Source: Vulcanococcus sp. Clear-D1
GTDB taxonomy: Bacteria > Cyanobacteriota > Cyanobacteriia > PCC-6307 > Cyanobiaceae
Assembly: GCF_014654725.1 (NCBI RefSeq)
Contig: NZ_JACVZV010000038.1
Span: forward strand, 56,608 to 120,607
Reading direction: 5' to 3'
DNA: 64,000 nucleotides
In this document: positions 1 through 7,900 of the stretch, one piece after another
Position numbering within the stretch: the first letter of the stretch is position 1
How the letters are laid out: the number at the start of each line of letters is the position of its first letter
Notes under the pieces: generated by a model
The model's database searches: none
Told to the model about the DNA's origin: nothing
The model's input: the letters and a program-made list of their open reading frames with translations, nothing else
Translations under genes and position numbers: made by a program

Positions 1-1171
1 ACATGATCAGCGCGCCGCTGATCGAGATGCGGTGGGCGCGCTTGATGAAGCCCCAATCCACGATGTCGACACCCACCTTCAGGGCGATGCCAGCCAGCAC
101 GGCCTGGGGAATCTGAGCGGCGACACCGGTAAACGCCAGGATCACGATCATCAGGATCACGGCTCGGCTGATGCCCGAGAGGGCACTGCGGCCGCCCGCC
201 TGGATGTTCACCACGGTGCCCATGGTGGCGCCGGCACCGGCGATACCGCCGAACAGGCCAGATGCGATGTTGCCCAGGCCTTGGCCGATCAGTTCCTTGT
301 TGGAGTCGTGCTCGGTGCGGGTGATGCTGTCGGCCACCACTGCGGTAAGTAGGGCGTCGATGCAGCCGAGCATGCCCAGCACCGCTGCATCAATCAGCAT
401 CCGGCTGAGATGCGGCAGATCGAAATAGGGTGTGCGCAGCTGAGGGAAACCAGAAGCGATCTCGCCGATGCGGCGGATCTCTTCGCCGCTGCCCTTCAGC
501 AAGCTGAGCGACAGGATGGTGCCGATCACCAGCGCGATCAGCTGTGGCGGGGCAATCTTCTTGATCTTGCCGGGGGTGAGCCAGAGGATCGCCAGGGTGA
601 CCACGGCCAGCACCACCTCAGCGGGGCGGGCGTTGGCGATCAGCTGAGGCAGGGCCTGCAGGGTTCCCATCACACCCCCTTTGGGGATGGCTTGCCCAAG
701 GAAGGGCCCGAGCTGAAGAATGATCAGGATGAAGCCAATCCCGCTCATGAAGCCCGAGATCACCGTGTAGGGCATCTGGGTGATGTAGCGGCCCAGCTTC
801 AAGAAGCCGAAGGCGATCTGGAACAGGCCGGCCAGCATCACCACGGTGAAGGCCATGGCCAGGCCGTTCTCGGGATCGCTGGCGGTGAGGCTGGCGATCA
901 CCGCCGTCATCACCACGGTCATCGGACCGGTGGGCTCGGAAATCAGCGTGGGGGTGCCGCCGAACAGGGCGGCGAACAGGCCCACGAGCACAGCACCCCA
1001 GAGGCCAGCAGCAGCGCCGGCACCGGAGGCCACACCGAAGGCCAGGGCCATCGGCAGGGCGATCACAGCGGCGGTCACACCGCCGAACAGATCACCTTTG
1101 ATGTTGTTGGTGCTGATGTGATTCAGCAGCCGCAGCGGTGAACGCCCGGGGGGGGCCGAGGCGGAGGTCAT
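1..1171 (-). CDS. bicA: SulP-family Na+-dependent bicarbonate transporter BicA (3' end outside window)
   Basis: Reading the minus strand from the ATG at 1171 gives about 390 residues of a SulP permease; the C-terminal part, including the expected cytoplasmic STAS domain, lies beyond the window. The N-terminal third closely follows cyanobacterial BicA as I know it: NIKGDLFGGVTAAVIALPMA at residues 22-41, then the ISEPTGPMT motif near residues 78-85, whose Thr81 matches the functionally important Thr69 of characterised BicA. BicA imports bicarbonate with Na+ across the plasma membrane at low affinity and high flux. It lies 82 bp downstream of the Mrp antiporter operon on the same strand, so it may be its last gene or have its own promoter. 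An ordinary sulfate permease is less likely given the motif match. Confidence 0.93.
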   Translation of the reverse strand, partial: MTSASAPPGRSPLRLLNHISTNNIKGDLFGGVTAAVIALPMALAFGVASGAGAAAGLWGAVLVGLFAALFGGTPTLISEPTGPMTVVMTAVIASLTASDPENGLAMAFTVVMLAGLFQIAFGFLKLGRYITQMPYTVISGFMSGIGFILIILQLGPFLGQAIPKGGVMGTLQALPQLIANARPAEVVLAVVTLAILWLTPGKIKKIAPPQLIALVIGTILSLSLLKGSGEEIRRIGEIASGFPQLRTPYFDLPHLSRMLIDAAVLGMLGCIDALLTAVVADSITRTEHDSNKELIGQGLGNIASGLFGGIAGAGATMGTVVNIQAGGRSALSGISRAVILMIVILAFTGVAAQIPQAVLAGIALKVGVDIVDWGFIKRAHRISISGALIM

Positions 1172-1253
1172 CGCAACAGAACAGGGTTGGCGCGGAACCT
1201 TAGGGGGTGCGCGCGGAATGTGGGTGGGGTTCTGCCACTACAGCGCTGGGTGC

Positions 1254-1913
1254 TTAGAGCAGGCCTCGATGCCGCACCAGCCGTTGCACCATCGCCCAGG
1301 AGCCCAGCGTCACCTTGAGGGCCACCAGCAGATTGAGCAACGGAATCCAGCCACCACTCAGCAGGCTGCCGAAGCGGCCTGCTGCGGGATCCAGCCCCAC
1401 GAGGCTCACCAACGCCACGAGCAGGAAGCCCACCACCGCTGCTTTCTCCCAGAGATCGGCGCGGTAGAGCTTGTAGAGCCGTTCGCTGCGATCAGCGCCA
1501 CCACTGATCAGCAGAAGGCCGATGGCTGAGCCACCGGCCACCCCTGCTGCAAAGCCCCCACCGGGGCTGAGATGACCGCGTAGCGCCAGCTCCACGGCCA
1601 CCAGCGCGGCAATGGTGGAGCCCAGCTCACACAGCACCTGAGACGGTGGATCGTCGAGCGAGCGGATCCGTTTGCGCTCCGGATCGCCCGCCAGCACCAG
1701 GCGCACGCCGATGGCCGCCAGGGTGAACACCACCACTTCCGCGACTGTGTCGAACAGGCGCGTGTGCAGGATCACCCCGGACACGAGATTGGGCACCTGG
1801 GTTTGCGCCGTGAGTGCCTCGATAAGGGGGGTGATTCCGGTCGCGTCGGGGAGGGGGCTGGCCAGGGGGGCCGCAAACAGGGCGATGGCCGCCAGCAGAT
1901 ACAGCCAGGTCAT
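1254..1913 (-). CDS. mnhB: Mrp/Mnh Na+/H+ antiporter, MbhE-like plus MnhB domain subunit
   Basis: A 219-residue membrane protein. The N-terminal half holds the segment common to MbhE and the end of MnhA (PNLVSGVILHTRLFDTVAE at about residues 41-59). The C-terminal half is a MnhB domain with the signature HLSPGGGFAAG at about 114-124. I chose the ATG at 1913 because its first base overlaps the stop of the preceding gene (ATGA) and the protein then opens with a hydrophobic helix. It is the last Mrp gene before bicA. In Mrp complexes MnhB is an integral subunit needed for Na+/H+ exchange at the plasma membrane. Confidence 0.85.
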   Translation of the reverse strand: MTWLYLLAAIALFAAPLASPLPDATGITPLIEALTAQTQVPNLVSGVILHTRLFDTVAEVVVFTLAAIGVRLVLAGDPERKRIRSLDDPPSQVLCELGSTIAALVAVELALRGHLSPGGGFAAGVAGGSAIGLLLISGGADRSERLYKLYRADLWEKAAVVGFLLVALVSLVGLDPAAGRFGSLLSGGWIPLLNLLVALKVTLGSWAMVQRLVRHRGLL

Positions 1914-2428
1914 GGTTGGGGTTCGGACGCCAGGTGTAGTTCGCCGCCGCTGGCGCGCCATGCGGCATACCCCGGGCATTGCTCCAGCTGCCGTCGCAGG
2001 GGTGGCTGCAGCAGCACGAGCTGGCCATTGTCGTTCAGCCAGCCATGGCTGGCGTTGCGGCCGGGTTCATCGTTGCGCTGCCAGCGCAGCCGCAGATGCA
2101 GGGGGGCAATCCAGGCACTCAGCTGGGCATCGCGGCTGGGGTCGGGCTGGGAGCGCCGATCTTCGAGTCGCAGGGCCATGGAGGAACGCAGGGCCACGGC
2201 GTAGAGCGTGGTGGAGAGCAGCGTGCCCACCAGCGCCTCGGTGAGGGCCACATCCGGTGCACCCAGCAGGGCGTAGAGCAGGGTGGCCACAGAACCCAAG
2301 ATGCCCCGCAGCACCAGGGTTTGGTAGGGGTTGCTCTGGCTCACCAGCAGCAGGGCGGTGACCGGCAGCAGAGCGGTGATCGGCAGCAGCAGGTCGAGTT
2401 CGCTGCCCAGGCTCAGGGACGCGTTCAT
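1910..2428 (-). CDS. DUF4040 (MbhD/MnhA C-terminal-like) Mrp subunit with a hydrophilic tail
   Basis: 172 residues from the ATG at 2428. Residues 1 to about 85 carry three hydrophobic segments and the DUF4040 signature GAPDVALTEALVG, normally found at the end of the large MnhA subunit or in the separate MbhD subunit. Residues from about 88 to 172 are hydrophilic, rich in Arg, Gln and Trp, and I do not recognise them. The gene overlaps mnhG upstream and mnhB downstream by 4 bases each. Since no full MnhA is present, this looks like the split-subunit layout in which the MnhA C-terminal part is its own gene. The tail may be a cytoplasmic extension; its function is unknown. Confidence 0.8.
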   Translation of the reverse strand: MNASLSLGSELDLLLPITALLPVTALLLVSQSNPYQTLVLRGILGSVATLLYALLGAPDVALTEALVGTLLSTTLYAVALRSSMALRLEDRRSQPDPSRDAQLSAWIAPLHLRLRWQRNDEPGRNASHGWLNDNGQLVLLQPPLRRQLEQCPGYAAWRASGGELHLASEPQP

Positions 2429-2694
2429 CGGTGGTTCACCTCCGCGGGTTGTGAACAGCGGGCCAGCACGTAGCCAAAGATCGTGTTCCACACCACCAAC
2501 CCCAGCAGTGCCAAGGCCAGCAGGGGCCATTGGCTGGGGATGCGCAGCAGCAAACCCAGCAGCATCAGGCCAGAGCCGAGCGTGTCGGACACCGACAACT
2601 TGTGCAGCTTGCTCAGATAGCTCCGCTCTTCGAGCAGCGGCCAGGTTCCCCAGAACCACAACGCCAGCCCAGCGCCCAGCAGCAGCAGGCTCAT
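2425..2694 (-). CDS. mnhG: Mrp/Mnh antiporter subunit G
   Basis: An 89-residue protein with three hydrophobic segments and the MnhG pattern SDTLGSGLMLLGLLL near residues 36-50. The ATG at 2694 overlaps the stop of mnhF. MnhG is a small integral subunit of the multi-subunit Na+/H+ antiporter, and its size fits the family (about 90-120 residues). It is the fifth gene of the operon. Confidence 0.88.
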   Translation of the reverse strand: MSLLLLGAGLALWFWGTWPLLEERSYLSKLHKLSVSDTLGSGLMLLGLLLRIPSQWPLLALALLGLVVWNTIFGYVLARCSQPAEVNHR

Positions 2695-2939
2695 CGCTCC
2701 ACCTCCCGCAGCAGGTTGGCCAGCAGCAGCATCCCGGCGTTGCCGGCGCTGAGACTGATCGCTCCCACCAGGCCGAGCATCCAGTCGCCCCGCAACACCG
2801 CCACCACCATCGTGATCAGCGCCACCTTGGAGGCGATGCTGCCGAAGGCGGCCATGCGGTCCCACACGCTGCAGGGCCGGCACACCACGGCAATCGGGAT
2901 CAACAGGGCCAGCACCATGCCCCAAAGCAGGAGGGTCAT
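2691..2939 (-). CDS. mnhF: Mrp/Mnh antiporter subunit F
   Basis: 82 residues, three membrane segments. The family pattern is visible in CRPCSVWDRMAAFGSIASK (residues about 20-38), where the DR pair and the following small residues are typical of MnhF. It starts at ATG 2939, overlapping mnhE by 4 bases, and ends in a 4-base overlap with mnhG. It is a small membrane subunit of the antiporter. Confidence 0.9.
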   Translation of the reverse strand: MTLLLWGMVLALLIPIAVVCRPCSVWDRMAAFGSIASKVALITMVVAVLRGDWMLGLVGAISLSAGNAGMLLLANLLREVER

Positions 2940-3355
2940 GGCTGCACCTCCTCGGGCTGGCCCTGGCGCGGCCGCAGCTGATGAATGGTGTAGTGCGGGC
3001 CGGTTGGGCCGTTGCTGAGGCCGAGCACGATCGTGAAGGGTGTGAGTGTGATGGCCAGCACCTCCAGGAAAATCAGCAGGCGATGGCGGGGATCACCGGC
3101 GGGTCGCTCAATCCAGCTCTCCTCCTCTCGATCGCCGGAGCTGATCAGCGCGAGCGCTTCGCCGTAGGCCAGCGGCACGGCGATCAGGCTGCGACCTAAG
3201 GCCCGCAACGTCGGTGCCAGCGGCTGCCTGGGGCCACGGGCGTGGGGGAGCAGCAGGGAAAGGCCAATGCCGATGGCCAGGTTCACGGCGGTGAGATCAG
3301 CGGTGAGCAACGTCCACAGCAGCAGCCGAAACAAGCAACTCAGCAGGAACACCAT
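2936..3355 (-). CDS. mnhE: Mrp/Mnh antiporter subunit E
   Basis: 139 residues from ATG 3355. Two or three hydrophobic helices near the N-terminus are followed by a soluble part with the MnhE-like sequence LEVLAITLTPFTIVLGL (about 97-113) and a hydrophilic tail. The start codon overlaps the stop of mnhD (TGATG), indicating translational coupling. MnhE is part of the Mrp complex. It is somewhat short compared with usual MnhE proteins of about 160 residues. Confidence 0.82.
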   Translation of the reverse strand: MVFLLSCLFRLLLWTLLTADLTAVNLAIGIGLSLLLPHARGPRQPLAPTLRALGRSLIAVPLAYGEALALISSGDREEESWIERPAGDPRHRLLIFLEVLAITLTPFTIVLGLSNGPTGPHYTIHQLRPRQGQPEEVQP

Positions 3356-4827
3356 CAGCCCAGCTCCGCACCGATCGAGAGGAGCAGGCCGGCGCCCACC
3401 AAACCCAGCCCCCCCACGAGATCCGGCAGGCGATCCAAGGAAGGCAGGCCGTGGCTGACCTGCTGCCGCCGCCGCTCCAGTAGCTGGTCGACAACCAGCC
3501 CCAACCCCAGCAGCACCAGGCTCACTAGCCAGCCACGCTGCACCTCGGCGAGCAGCAGAACACAACCCACCACCAGGGGAAGCATCAGCAACCAGGCGCC
3601 CCAGGGAAGAGCGCCGCTGGCCTCCTCGGGATTGGATGCGGCGGCCAGGGGGGCGCGGCAGAGCCGGCAGTACACCGCCACACTTCCCACCGACAACACC
3701 ACCAGCGCCGTGGTGATCACCGGTGGCACCGCACTCTCCAGTTGCTTTTTGGCGGCGTAGCCCAGCAGCGGCGCCAGGCCTGCGATGGAACAGGAGCCAA
3801 CCAGCAGCGTGAGCAGCAGGGGAGCCGGCAGGGGCTGTTGCCGCCAGGTTTGCAGGGAGCGGCTCGGCCACTGGCGCGCGGTGAGAAACAAGCCGCTCTT
3901 GGCCACGCCGTGGGAGAAGGCCATTAAGCCACCGGCCGCTGGTGCCAAGAGCACCAGCCCCATCTGGGCCAGGGTGCTCCAGGCCAGCAGGCGCTTGGCA
4001 TCGGTGACAGCGAGGGCATAGATCAGGCCGAGCACGGCGCTGGCCAGGGCGATCGGCAGCAGCAGCTCGCCGATGGCGGTGTTGAGTTGCTCCAGCCTCA
4101 GCAGCGGCAGAGCGCCGCCGCCCACCACCACACCCGAGAGCAGGGCCGACACCTCCGCCGGTGCTTCGGCATGGGTGCGAGGCAGCCACAGGCCATTGAG
4201 AAACACACCGGCTTTGGTGAGCAAGCCCACCAGCACCAGCACCAGCGGCGCGCCTGGCGGCAGCTGGGCCAGGGCCGTAAACGCAAAACTCCCGGCCTGG
4301 GCGTACACGAGCCCTGCGCCGATCAGATAGATCGCCATGGTTGTGTTGCCGATCAGCAAATAGCGCAGCGCAATCCACAAGGCATTGGCGCTGTTGCCCT
4401 TGAGGATCAGCAGAAAGGCGGTGATGCCAACCACCTCCAGCGCCACATAGAGGCTGATCAGATCGGTGGTGAGAAAGCTGGTGTTCAGCGATCCCAGCAG
4501 CACCAGCAGCAGCATCCAGCCCGTTCGATCCCAGCCCTGCCGCCGCGCTTCGATCCACACCGCCAGGCACACCAGGCCATTGAGCAGCACAAACCAACCG
4601 GCCAGAGGCTCGAGGCTCAGGGGCACTCCGAATTCACCCAGCAGTTGCAGGGGTCGGGTGGTGCCTGTGATGAGCGCCTCAGCGCCCACCCAGGCGGTGG
4701 CCCCGCAGCAGCCCACCACCAGGGCATGACTCAGCGATGGCAACAGCACCGCCAAAAAGGCGGCGAGATACGGAACCAGCAGCCAGGCGATCAGCAGGCT
4801 GTCCGGGCTCATCCAGCTCGGTGTCAT
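3355..4827 (-). CDS. mnhD: Mrp/Mnh antiporter subunit D (NuoM/NuoN-like proton channel)
   Basis: 490 residues, about fourteen hydrophobic segments, matching the proton-conducting membrane subunit family shared by Mrp D and complex I NuoL/M/N. Family features visible: LYVALEVVGITAFLLI at about 145-160, with the conserved Glu in the helix, and LLAWSTLAQMGLVLLA at about 283-298. This is the only large antiporter-like subunit of the operon. The separate NuoL-like MnhA core usual in Mrp systems is absent here, so this subunit probably provides the main ion path, or a second large subunit lies elsewhere in the genome. It overlaps mnhC by 4 bases. Confidence 0.9.
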   Translation of the reverse strand: MTPSWMSPDSLLIAWLLVPYLAAFLAVLLPSLSHALVVGCCGATAWVGAEALITGTTRPLQLLGEFGVPLSLEPLAGWFVLLNGLVCLAVWIEARRQGWDRTGWMLLLVLLGSLNTSFLTTDLISLYVALEVVGITAFLLILKGNSANALWIALRYLLIGNTTMAIYLIGAGLVYAQAGSFAFTALAQLPPGAPLVLVLVGLLTKAGVFLNGLWLPRTHAEAPAEVSALLSGVVVGGGALPLLRLEQLNTAIGELLLPIALASAVLGLIYALAVTDAKRLLAWSTLAQMGLVLLAPAAGGLMAFSHGVAKSGLFLTARQWPSRSLQTWRQQPLPAPLLLTLLVGSCSIAGLAPLLGYAAKKQLESAVPPVITTALVVLSVGSVAVYCRLCRAPLAAASNPEEASGALPWGAWLLMLPLVVGCVLLLAEVQRGWLVSLVLLGLGLVVDQLLERRRQQVSHGLPSLDRLPDLVGGLGLVGAGLLLSIGAELG

Positions 4828-5183
4828 GGCGGATCGGTGGCTTCAAAGCTGGCAGCGTTGAGACTGGGATCGATCCTTGCCATCTGGGTGATCACCACCA
4901 GCAGCAGGGCCTGGATCGAGAGCCCGATCACGATCGCGGTGAGAATCACCGCCTGGGGAATCGGATCGGCATAGTCGCCGGATAGGAGCTCACCGGAGCG
5001 GGGCAGGATCGGGCTGCGCAGGCCTGAACGCGCTGCCAGCAGCACAAACAAAGCCACCACAGCGCTGCCCATCACATCCATGGACAGCACTTTGAGAAAG
5101 AGGTTGCGGCGCAGCAGCAACCCTCCAAAGCCGGCTAGCACCGCCAGCAGGATCAGCAGCTCCAGCAGTCGGATCGGTGCCAT
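4824..5183 (-). CDS. mnhC: Mrp/Mnh antiporter subunit C (NuoK-like)
   Basis: 119 residues with three hydrophobic helices and the NuoK/MnhC-type end DPIPQAVILTAIVIGLSIQA (about 74-93), which is the usual family signature. I chose ATG 5183 because the protein then starts directly with a hydrophobic helix; a longer reading upstream is low in hydrophobic residues and would run into the divergent gene region. It is the first gene of the operon running C-D-E-F-G-DUF4040-B and then bicA. Its promoter should lie between 5184 and 5273. Confidence 0.88.
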   Translation of the reverse strand: MAPIRLLELLILLAVLAGFGGLLLRRNLFLKVLSMDVMGSAVVALFVLLAARSGLRSPILPRSGELLSGDYADPIPQAVILTAIVIGLSIQALLLVVITQMARIDPSLNAASFEATDPP

Positions 5184-5273
5184 GCAGGCGGAGCGGTGGC
5201 GGGAACTTAGGCACCACAACCCCCAGCCTGGGTGAATCAGGCCCAAGCTCACGCCACCGTTTGGTCATTCGCG

Positions 5274-5435
5274 ATGACCCTGCTGCTGTTTGTAGGCCTG
5301 AGCTGGTTGGCGCTACGCACCGTGATGGTGCTGGCTCAGGTGAATCGCCACACCCCGGAAGCGCAACTGGGCCGTGAGTTCCAGTCCGAGCTCCAGCAAC
5401 GCGGATTGCTCGACACGCCACCCAGAACCCCCTGA
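5274..5435 (+). CDS. small membrane-anchored protein of unknown function
   Basis: 53 residues from ATG 5274: one N-terminal hydrophobic helix (MTLLLFVGLSWLALRTVMVL) followed by a charged, Gln-rich tail. A GTG at 5232 in the same frame would give 67 residues. I do not recognise the family. It lies in the 290-bp space between the divergent mnhC and the CPA2 antiporter gene, reads towards the antiporter and ends 37 bp before it, so it may be co-transcribed with it. The single helix plus soluble tail suggests a small accessory protein at the membrane; this is inference only. Confidence 0.55.
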   Translation: MTLLLFVGLSWLALRTVMVLAQVNRHTPEAQLGREFQSELQQRGLLDTPPRTP

Positions 5436-5472
5436 AGCATCCCTATAACCAGCTGCCCGTTTCAGGCCGTTC

Positions 5473-6813
5473 ATGCTTCCCCCTTTGGCGCTGATCGCTG
5501 AGATCAGCCCCCATCAGCTGGAAGTGGCGGAAACCCTCCTACAGGTGGGTCGCTTCCTGGTGATCTTTATCGCCGCCCGTGCCATCGCTGAGGTGATGGT
5601 TCGGCTTCAGCTACCCACGATCCTGGGTGAGCTTGTGGCTGGTGTGTTGATCGGTGTGTCCGGTCTGCATCTGATCGTTCCGCCGGATACCCAGGCTCAG
5701 ATCAGCAACGCTCTGCTCTCGCTGCTGGGCTCCCTGGCTGAGATCCGCCCCGACGAGGTCGCCGAGATCTACAACGAAACCTTCCCGAGCCTGCAATCGG
5801 TTTCTCAGATCGGCTTGTTTGCCCTGCTGTTTCTCACAGGGCTGGAGAGCGAACTGGATGAATTGGTGGCCGTTGGCGTTCAGGCCACCACGGTGGCGGT
5901 GGCTGGTGTGGTGCTGCCCTTTGCCTTGGGCACCGCGGGCCTCTATTTCCTCTTTCATGTGCCATTGATTCCGGCGGTGTTTGCCGGTGCGGCGATGACA
6001 GCCACCTCCATCGGCATCACGGCCAGTGTGTTTGGCGAGCTCAAGTGGCTCAAGCGCAAGGAGGGCCAGATCGTGATCGGCGCTGCCGTGCTCGACGACA
6101 TCCTCGGCATCGTGATCCTGGCTGTGGTGGTGGCGATCGTGGGTGGTGGCAGCTTCAGCATCGGCCCGGTGATCAAGCTGGGCCTGGCTGCCGTGGCGTT
6201 TGTGGCGGTGGCTCTGGTGCTGAGCCGGAAGGCAGCCCCCGCGTTCGATTGGGTGGTGGATCAGCTGAAGGCACCTGGTGATGTGGCCGTGGCCAGCTTT
6301 GTGGTGCTCACGCTCTGTTGTTTCGCAGCCCAGGCCATTGGCTTGGAGGCAGCCCTGGGCGCCTTCGCTGCAGGCTTGATTCTCAGTGCCTCGAAGCACA
6401 CTCACGACATCGACGCTGCTGTGAAGCCGCTGGTGGCCTTGTTCGCCACCGTGTTCTTCGTGTTGATCGGTACCGGGATGGATCTCTCCGTGCTGAATCC
6501 CTTCGATCCCGCCAACCGTGAGGGATTGATTGTGGCCGCCTTCCTTCTGGCGGTGGCCATGCTCGGCAAAGTGGCTACAGGTTGGTGTTATTCCAGTGCA
6601 AGTCCAACCAACCGTCTGGTTGTAGGACTTGGCATGATGCCCCGTGGAGAAGTGGGTCTGATCTTCCTTGGCCTAGGCAGTCAGGCCGGGATCCTCACTC
6701 CCGCACTTGAAGCGGCCATTCTGCTGATGGTGATTGGAACAACCTTCTTGGCACCGATCCTGCTCAGACTGGTGATTCCTTCTACACCCGAAGTCGCTGC
6801 TGAACCATACTGA
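5473..6813 (+). CDS. CPA2-family cation/proton antiporter (NapA/KefB type)
   Basis: 446 residues with about a dozen hydrophobic segments. CPA2 features are clear: LPTILGELVAGVLIG (about 47-61), FLTGLESELDEL (about 120-131) and the paired aspartates of the ion site in AAVLDDILGIV (Asp208-Asp209). No C-terminal RCK domain is present. Such proteins exchange Na+ or K+ for H+ at the plasma membrane. Standing head to head with the Mrp operon and near two Na+-dependent bicarbonate importers, it probably helps restore the Na+ gradient. The specific ion cannot be told from the sequence. A strong terminator follows immediately. Confidence 0.88.
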   Translation: MLPPLALIAEISPHQLEVAETLLQVGRFLVIFIAARAIAEVMVRLQLPTILGELVAGVLIGVSGLHLIVPPDTQAQISNALLSLLGSLAEIRPDEVAEIYNETFPSLQSVSQIGLFALLFLTGLESELDELVAVGVQATTVAVAGVVLPFALGTAGLYFLFHVPLIPAVFAGAAMTATSIGITASVFGELKWLKRKEGQIVIGAAVLDDILGIVILAVVVAIVGGGSFSIGPVIKLGLAAVAFVAVALVLSRKAAPAFDWVVDQLKAPGDVAVASFVVLTLCCFAAQAIGLEAALGAFAAGLILSASKHTHDIDAAVKPLVALFATVFFVLIGTGMDLSVLNPFDPANREGLIVAAFLLAVAMLGKVATGWCYSSASPTNRLVVGLGMMPRGEVGLIFLGLGSQAGILTPALEAAILLMVIGTTFLAPILLRLVIPSTPEVAAEPY

Positions 6814-6831
6814 CAAGGCCGATCAAACATG

Positions 6832-6860
6832 GCACCTCTCCTTTGGAGCGGTGCTTTTTT
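6832..6860 (+). terminator. intrinsic terminator after the CPA2 antiporter gene
   Basis: GCACCTCTCC, a TTT loop and GGAGCGGTGC form a 10-bp stem with one mismatch, followed at once by six T. It starts 18 bases after the antiporter stop. The T run overlaps the stop codon of the convergent sigma factor gene, so the two genes end back to back. Confidence 0.85.
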
Positions 6861-7830
6861 ATGGGAAGATATAGTCTTTCATGTGTGACGATAACTTTGC
6901 GATTGACTGGCTAGCTCTTCGTTCAATTCCTCTAGCGGAATCTCGTGTGATTCCCATTTTGCGTGCTGCCGCACTGAGTGATAGTTCATCTGGGCACTCG
7001 ATTCCGTGGCGCATCATGAGCAAGTCTTTCTCGGGCTTGGTCACTTGATTGAGGGCTTTGTGAACGTCTCTTTTCATGAGCTCTAGGATTGTTGGTGCGT
7101 CAGTTGGATCTAGATTGCTAGCGATGAGCTCCAAGAGCTCTTGGTCGTCGTTTTCTCCTGTTTTGGAGTCAAGGCTGATAGGTGCTTGTGCGCTCTGTAG
7201 CACTTCACGCACTTCTGTGAGACTGCGGCCTGTGCCCTCTGCGATTTCGTGAAGGGTTGGATTTCGCTTTAGTTTTTGGTGGAGAAGCCGCTGTGACTTT
7301 TGTAGTTTGATCAGTATCTCGATGATATGTACTGGTAGGCGAACCGTGCGCCCGTGTTTGGCTATGCCTCGAGTAATGCTTTCTCGGATCCACCAGTATG
7401 CATAGGTAGAGAATTTATAGCCTCTCGTTGGGTCGTAACGATCAACTGCCTTGATCAAACCTAGATTGCCCTCCTGGATTAAATCATCCAGTTCAAGAAG
7501 GCTGTTGCCATAGCGTTTCGCGATCGTCACCACGAGCCTCAGATTGGCATTGATCATGCGTTCTTTCGCTCGTTTCGCAGCTTTTAGCTGTCGTTTTAGT
7601 TCCTGTATTGTGATACCAGCCTCCAGTGCCAAGGCTTCTGTTGGTATTGGGCCCTGAGCAGTTCGCGCCTCGAGTGTTTCTGAGAGTGCTTCAAGCGCTC
7701 GTCCACGTTGAACCATGCGCGCGAGGTTAATCTCCTCAGCGGCAGTTAGCAGTGGAATTTTGCTAATCGATCGAAGATGCTGGCCGAGTAAGTCGTGTTT
7801 CCTGTGATCAGCTTGATGTTGTCTACCCAT
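6859..7830 (-). CDS. group 2 (non-essential) RNA polymerase sigma factor of the sigma-70 family
   Basis: 323 residues from ATG 7830. Region 1.2 lies at about residues 15-50, region 2 at about 88-165 with INANLRLVV and the core-binding/-10 segment RGYKFSTYAYWWIRESI (136-152), region 3 at about 170-230, and region 4 at about 250-318 with the helix-turn-helix AAARKMGITRDSARGIE. This is the usual compact form of cyanobacterial alternative sigma factors, which direct polymerase during stress or changing light and nutrients. It lies at one end of an AT-rich block containing sbtAB on the same strand, so it may control that block; this is inference. Codon use is AT-richer than in the Mrp genes. Confidence 0.93.
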   Translation of the reverse strand: MGRQHQADHRKHDLLGQHLRSISKIPLLTAAEEINLARMVQRGRALEALSETLEARTAQGPIPTEALALEAGITIQELKRQLKAAKRAKERMINANLRLVVTIAKRYGNSLLELDDLIQEGNLGLIKAVDRYDPTRGYKFSTYAYWWIRESITRGIAKHGRTVRLPVHIIEILIKLQKSQRLLHQKLKRNPTLHEIAEGTGRSLTEVREVLQSAQAPISLDSKTGENDDQELLELIASNLDPTDAPTILELMKRDVHKALNQVTKPEKDLLMMRHGIECPDELSLSAAARKMGITRDSARGIERRASQSIAKLSSHMKDYIFP

Positions 7831-7900
7831 GGATACGGCGTGTCTCTGACTCCGTGGAATAGGCTGTGCTAGATCGTGTTTCTACTGTTTAGCGTTAGCA

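Noticed and set aside
32-1141. Plus-strand open frames of up to 243 residues rich in His, Gln and Gly.
   Set aside because: They are the reverse complement of bicA; the minus strand reads as a clear SulP transporter with family motifs, the plus strand as low-complexity text.
2936-4597. A 553-residue minus-strand open frame spanning mnhE and mnhD.
   Set aside because: Only its last 139 residues (mnhE) are real; the rest is mnhD read in another frame.
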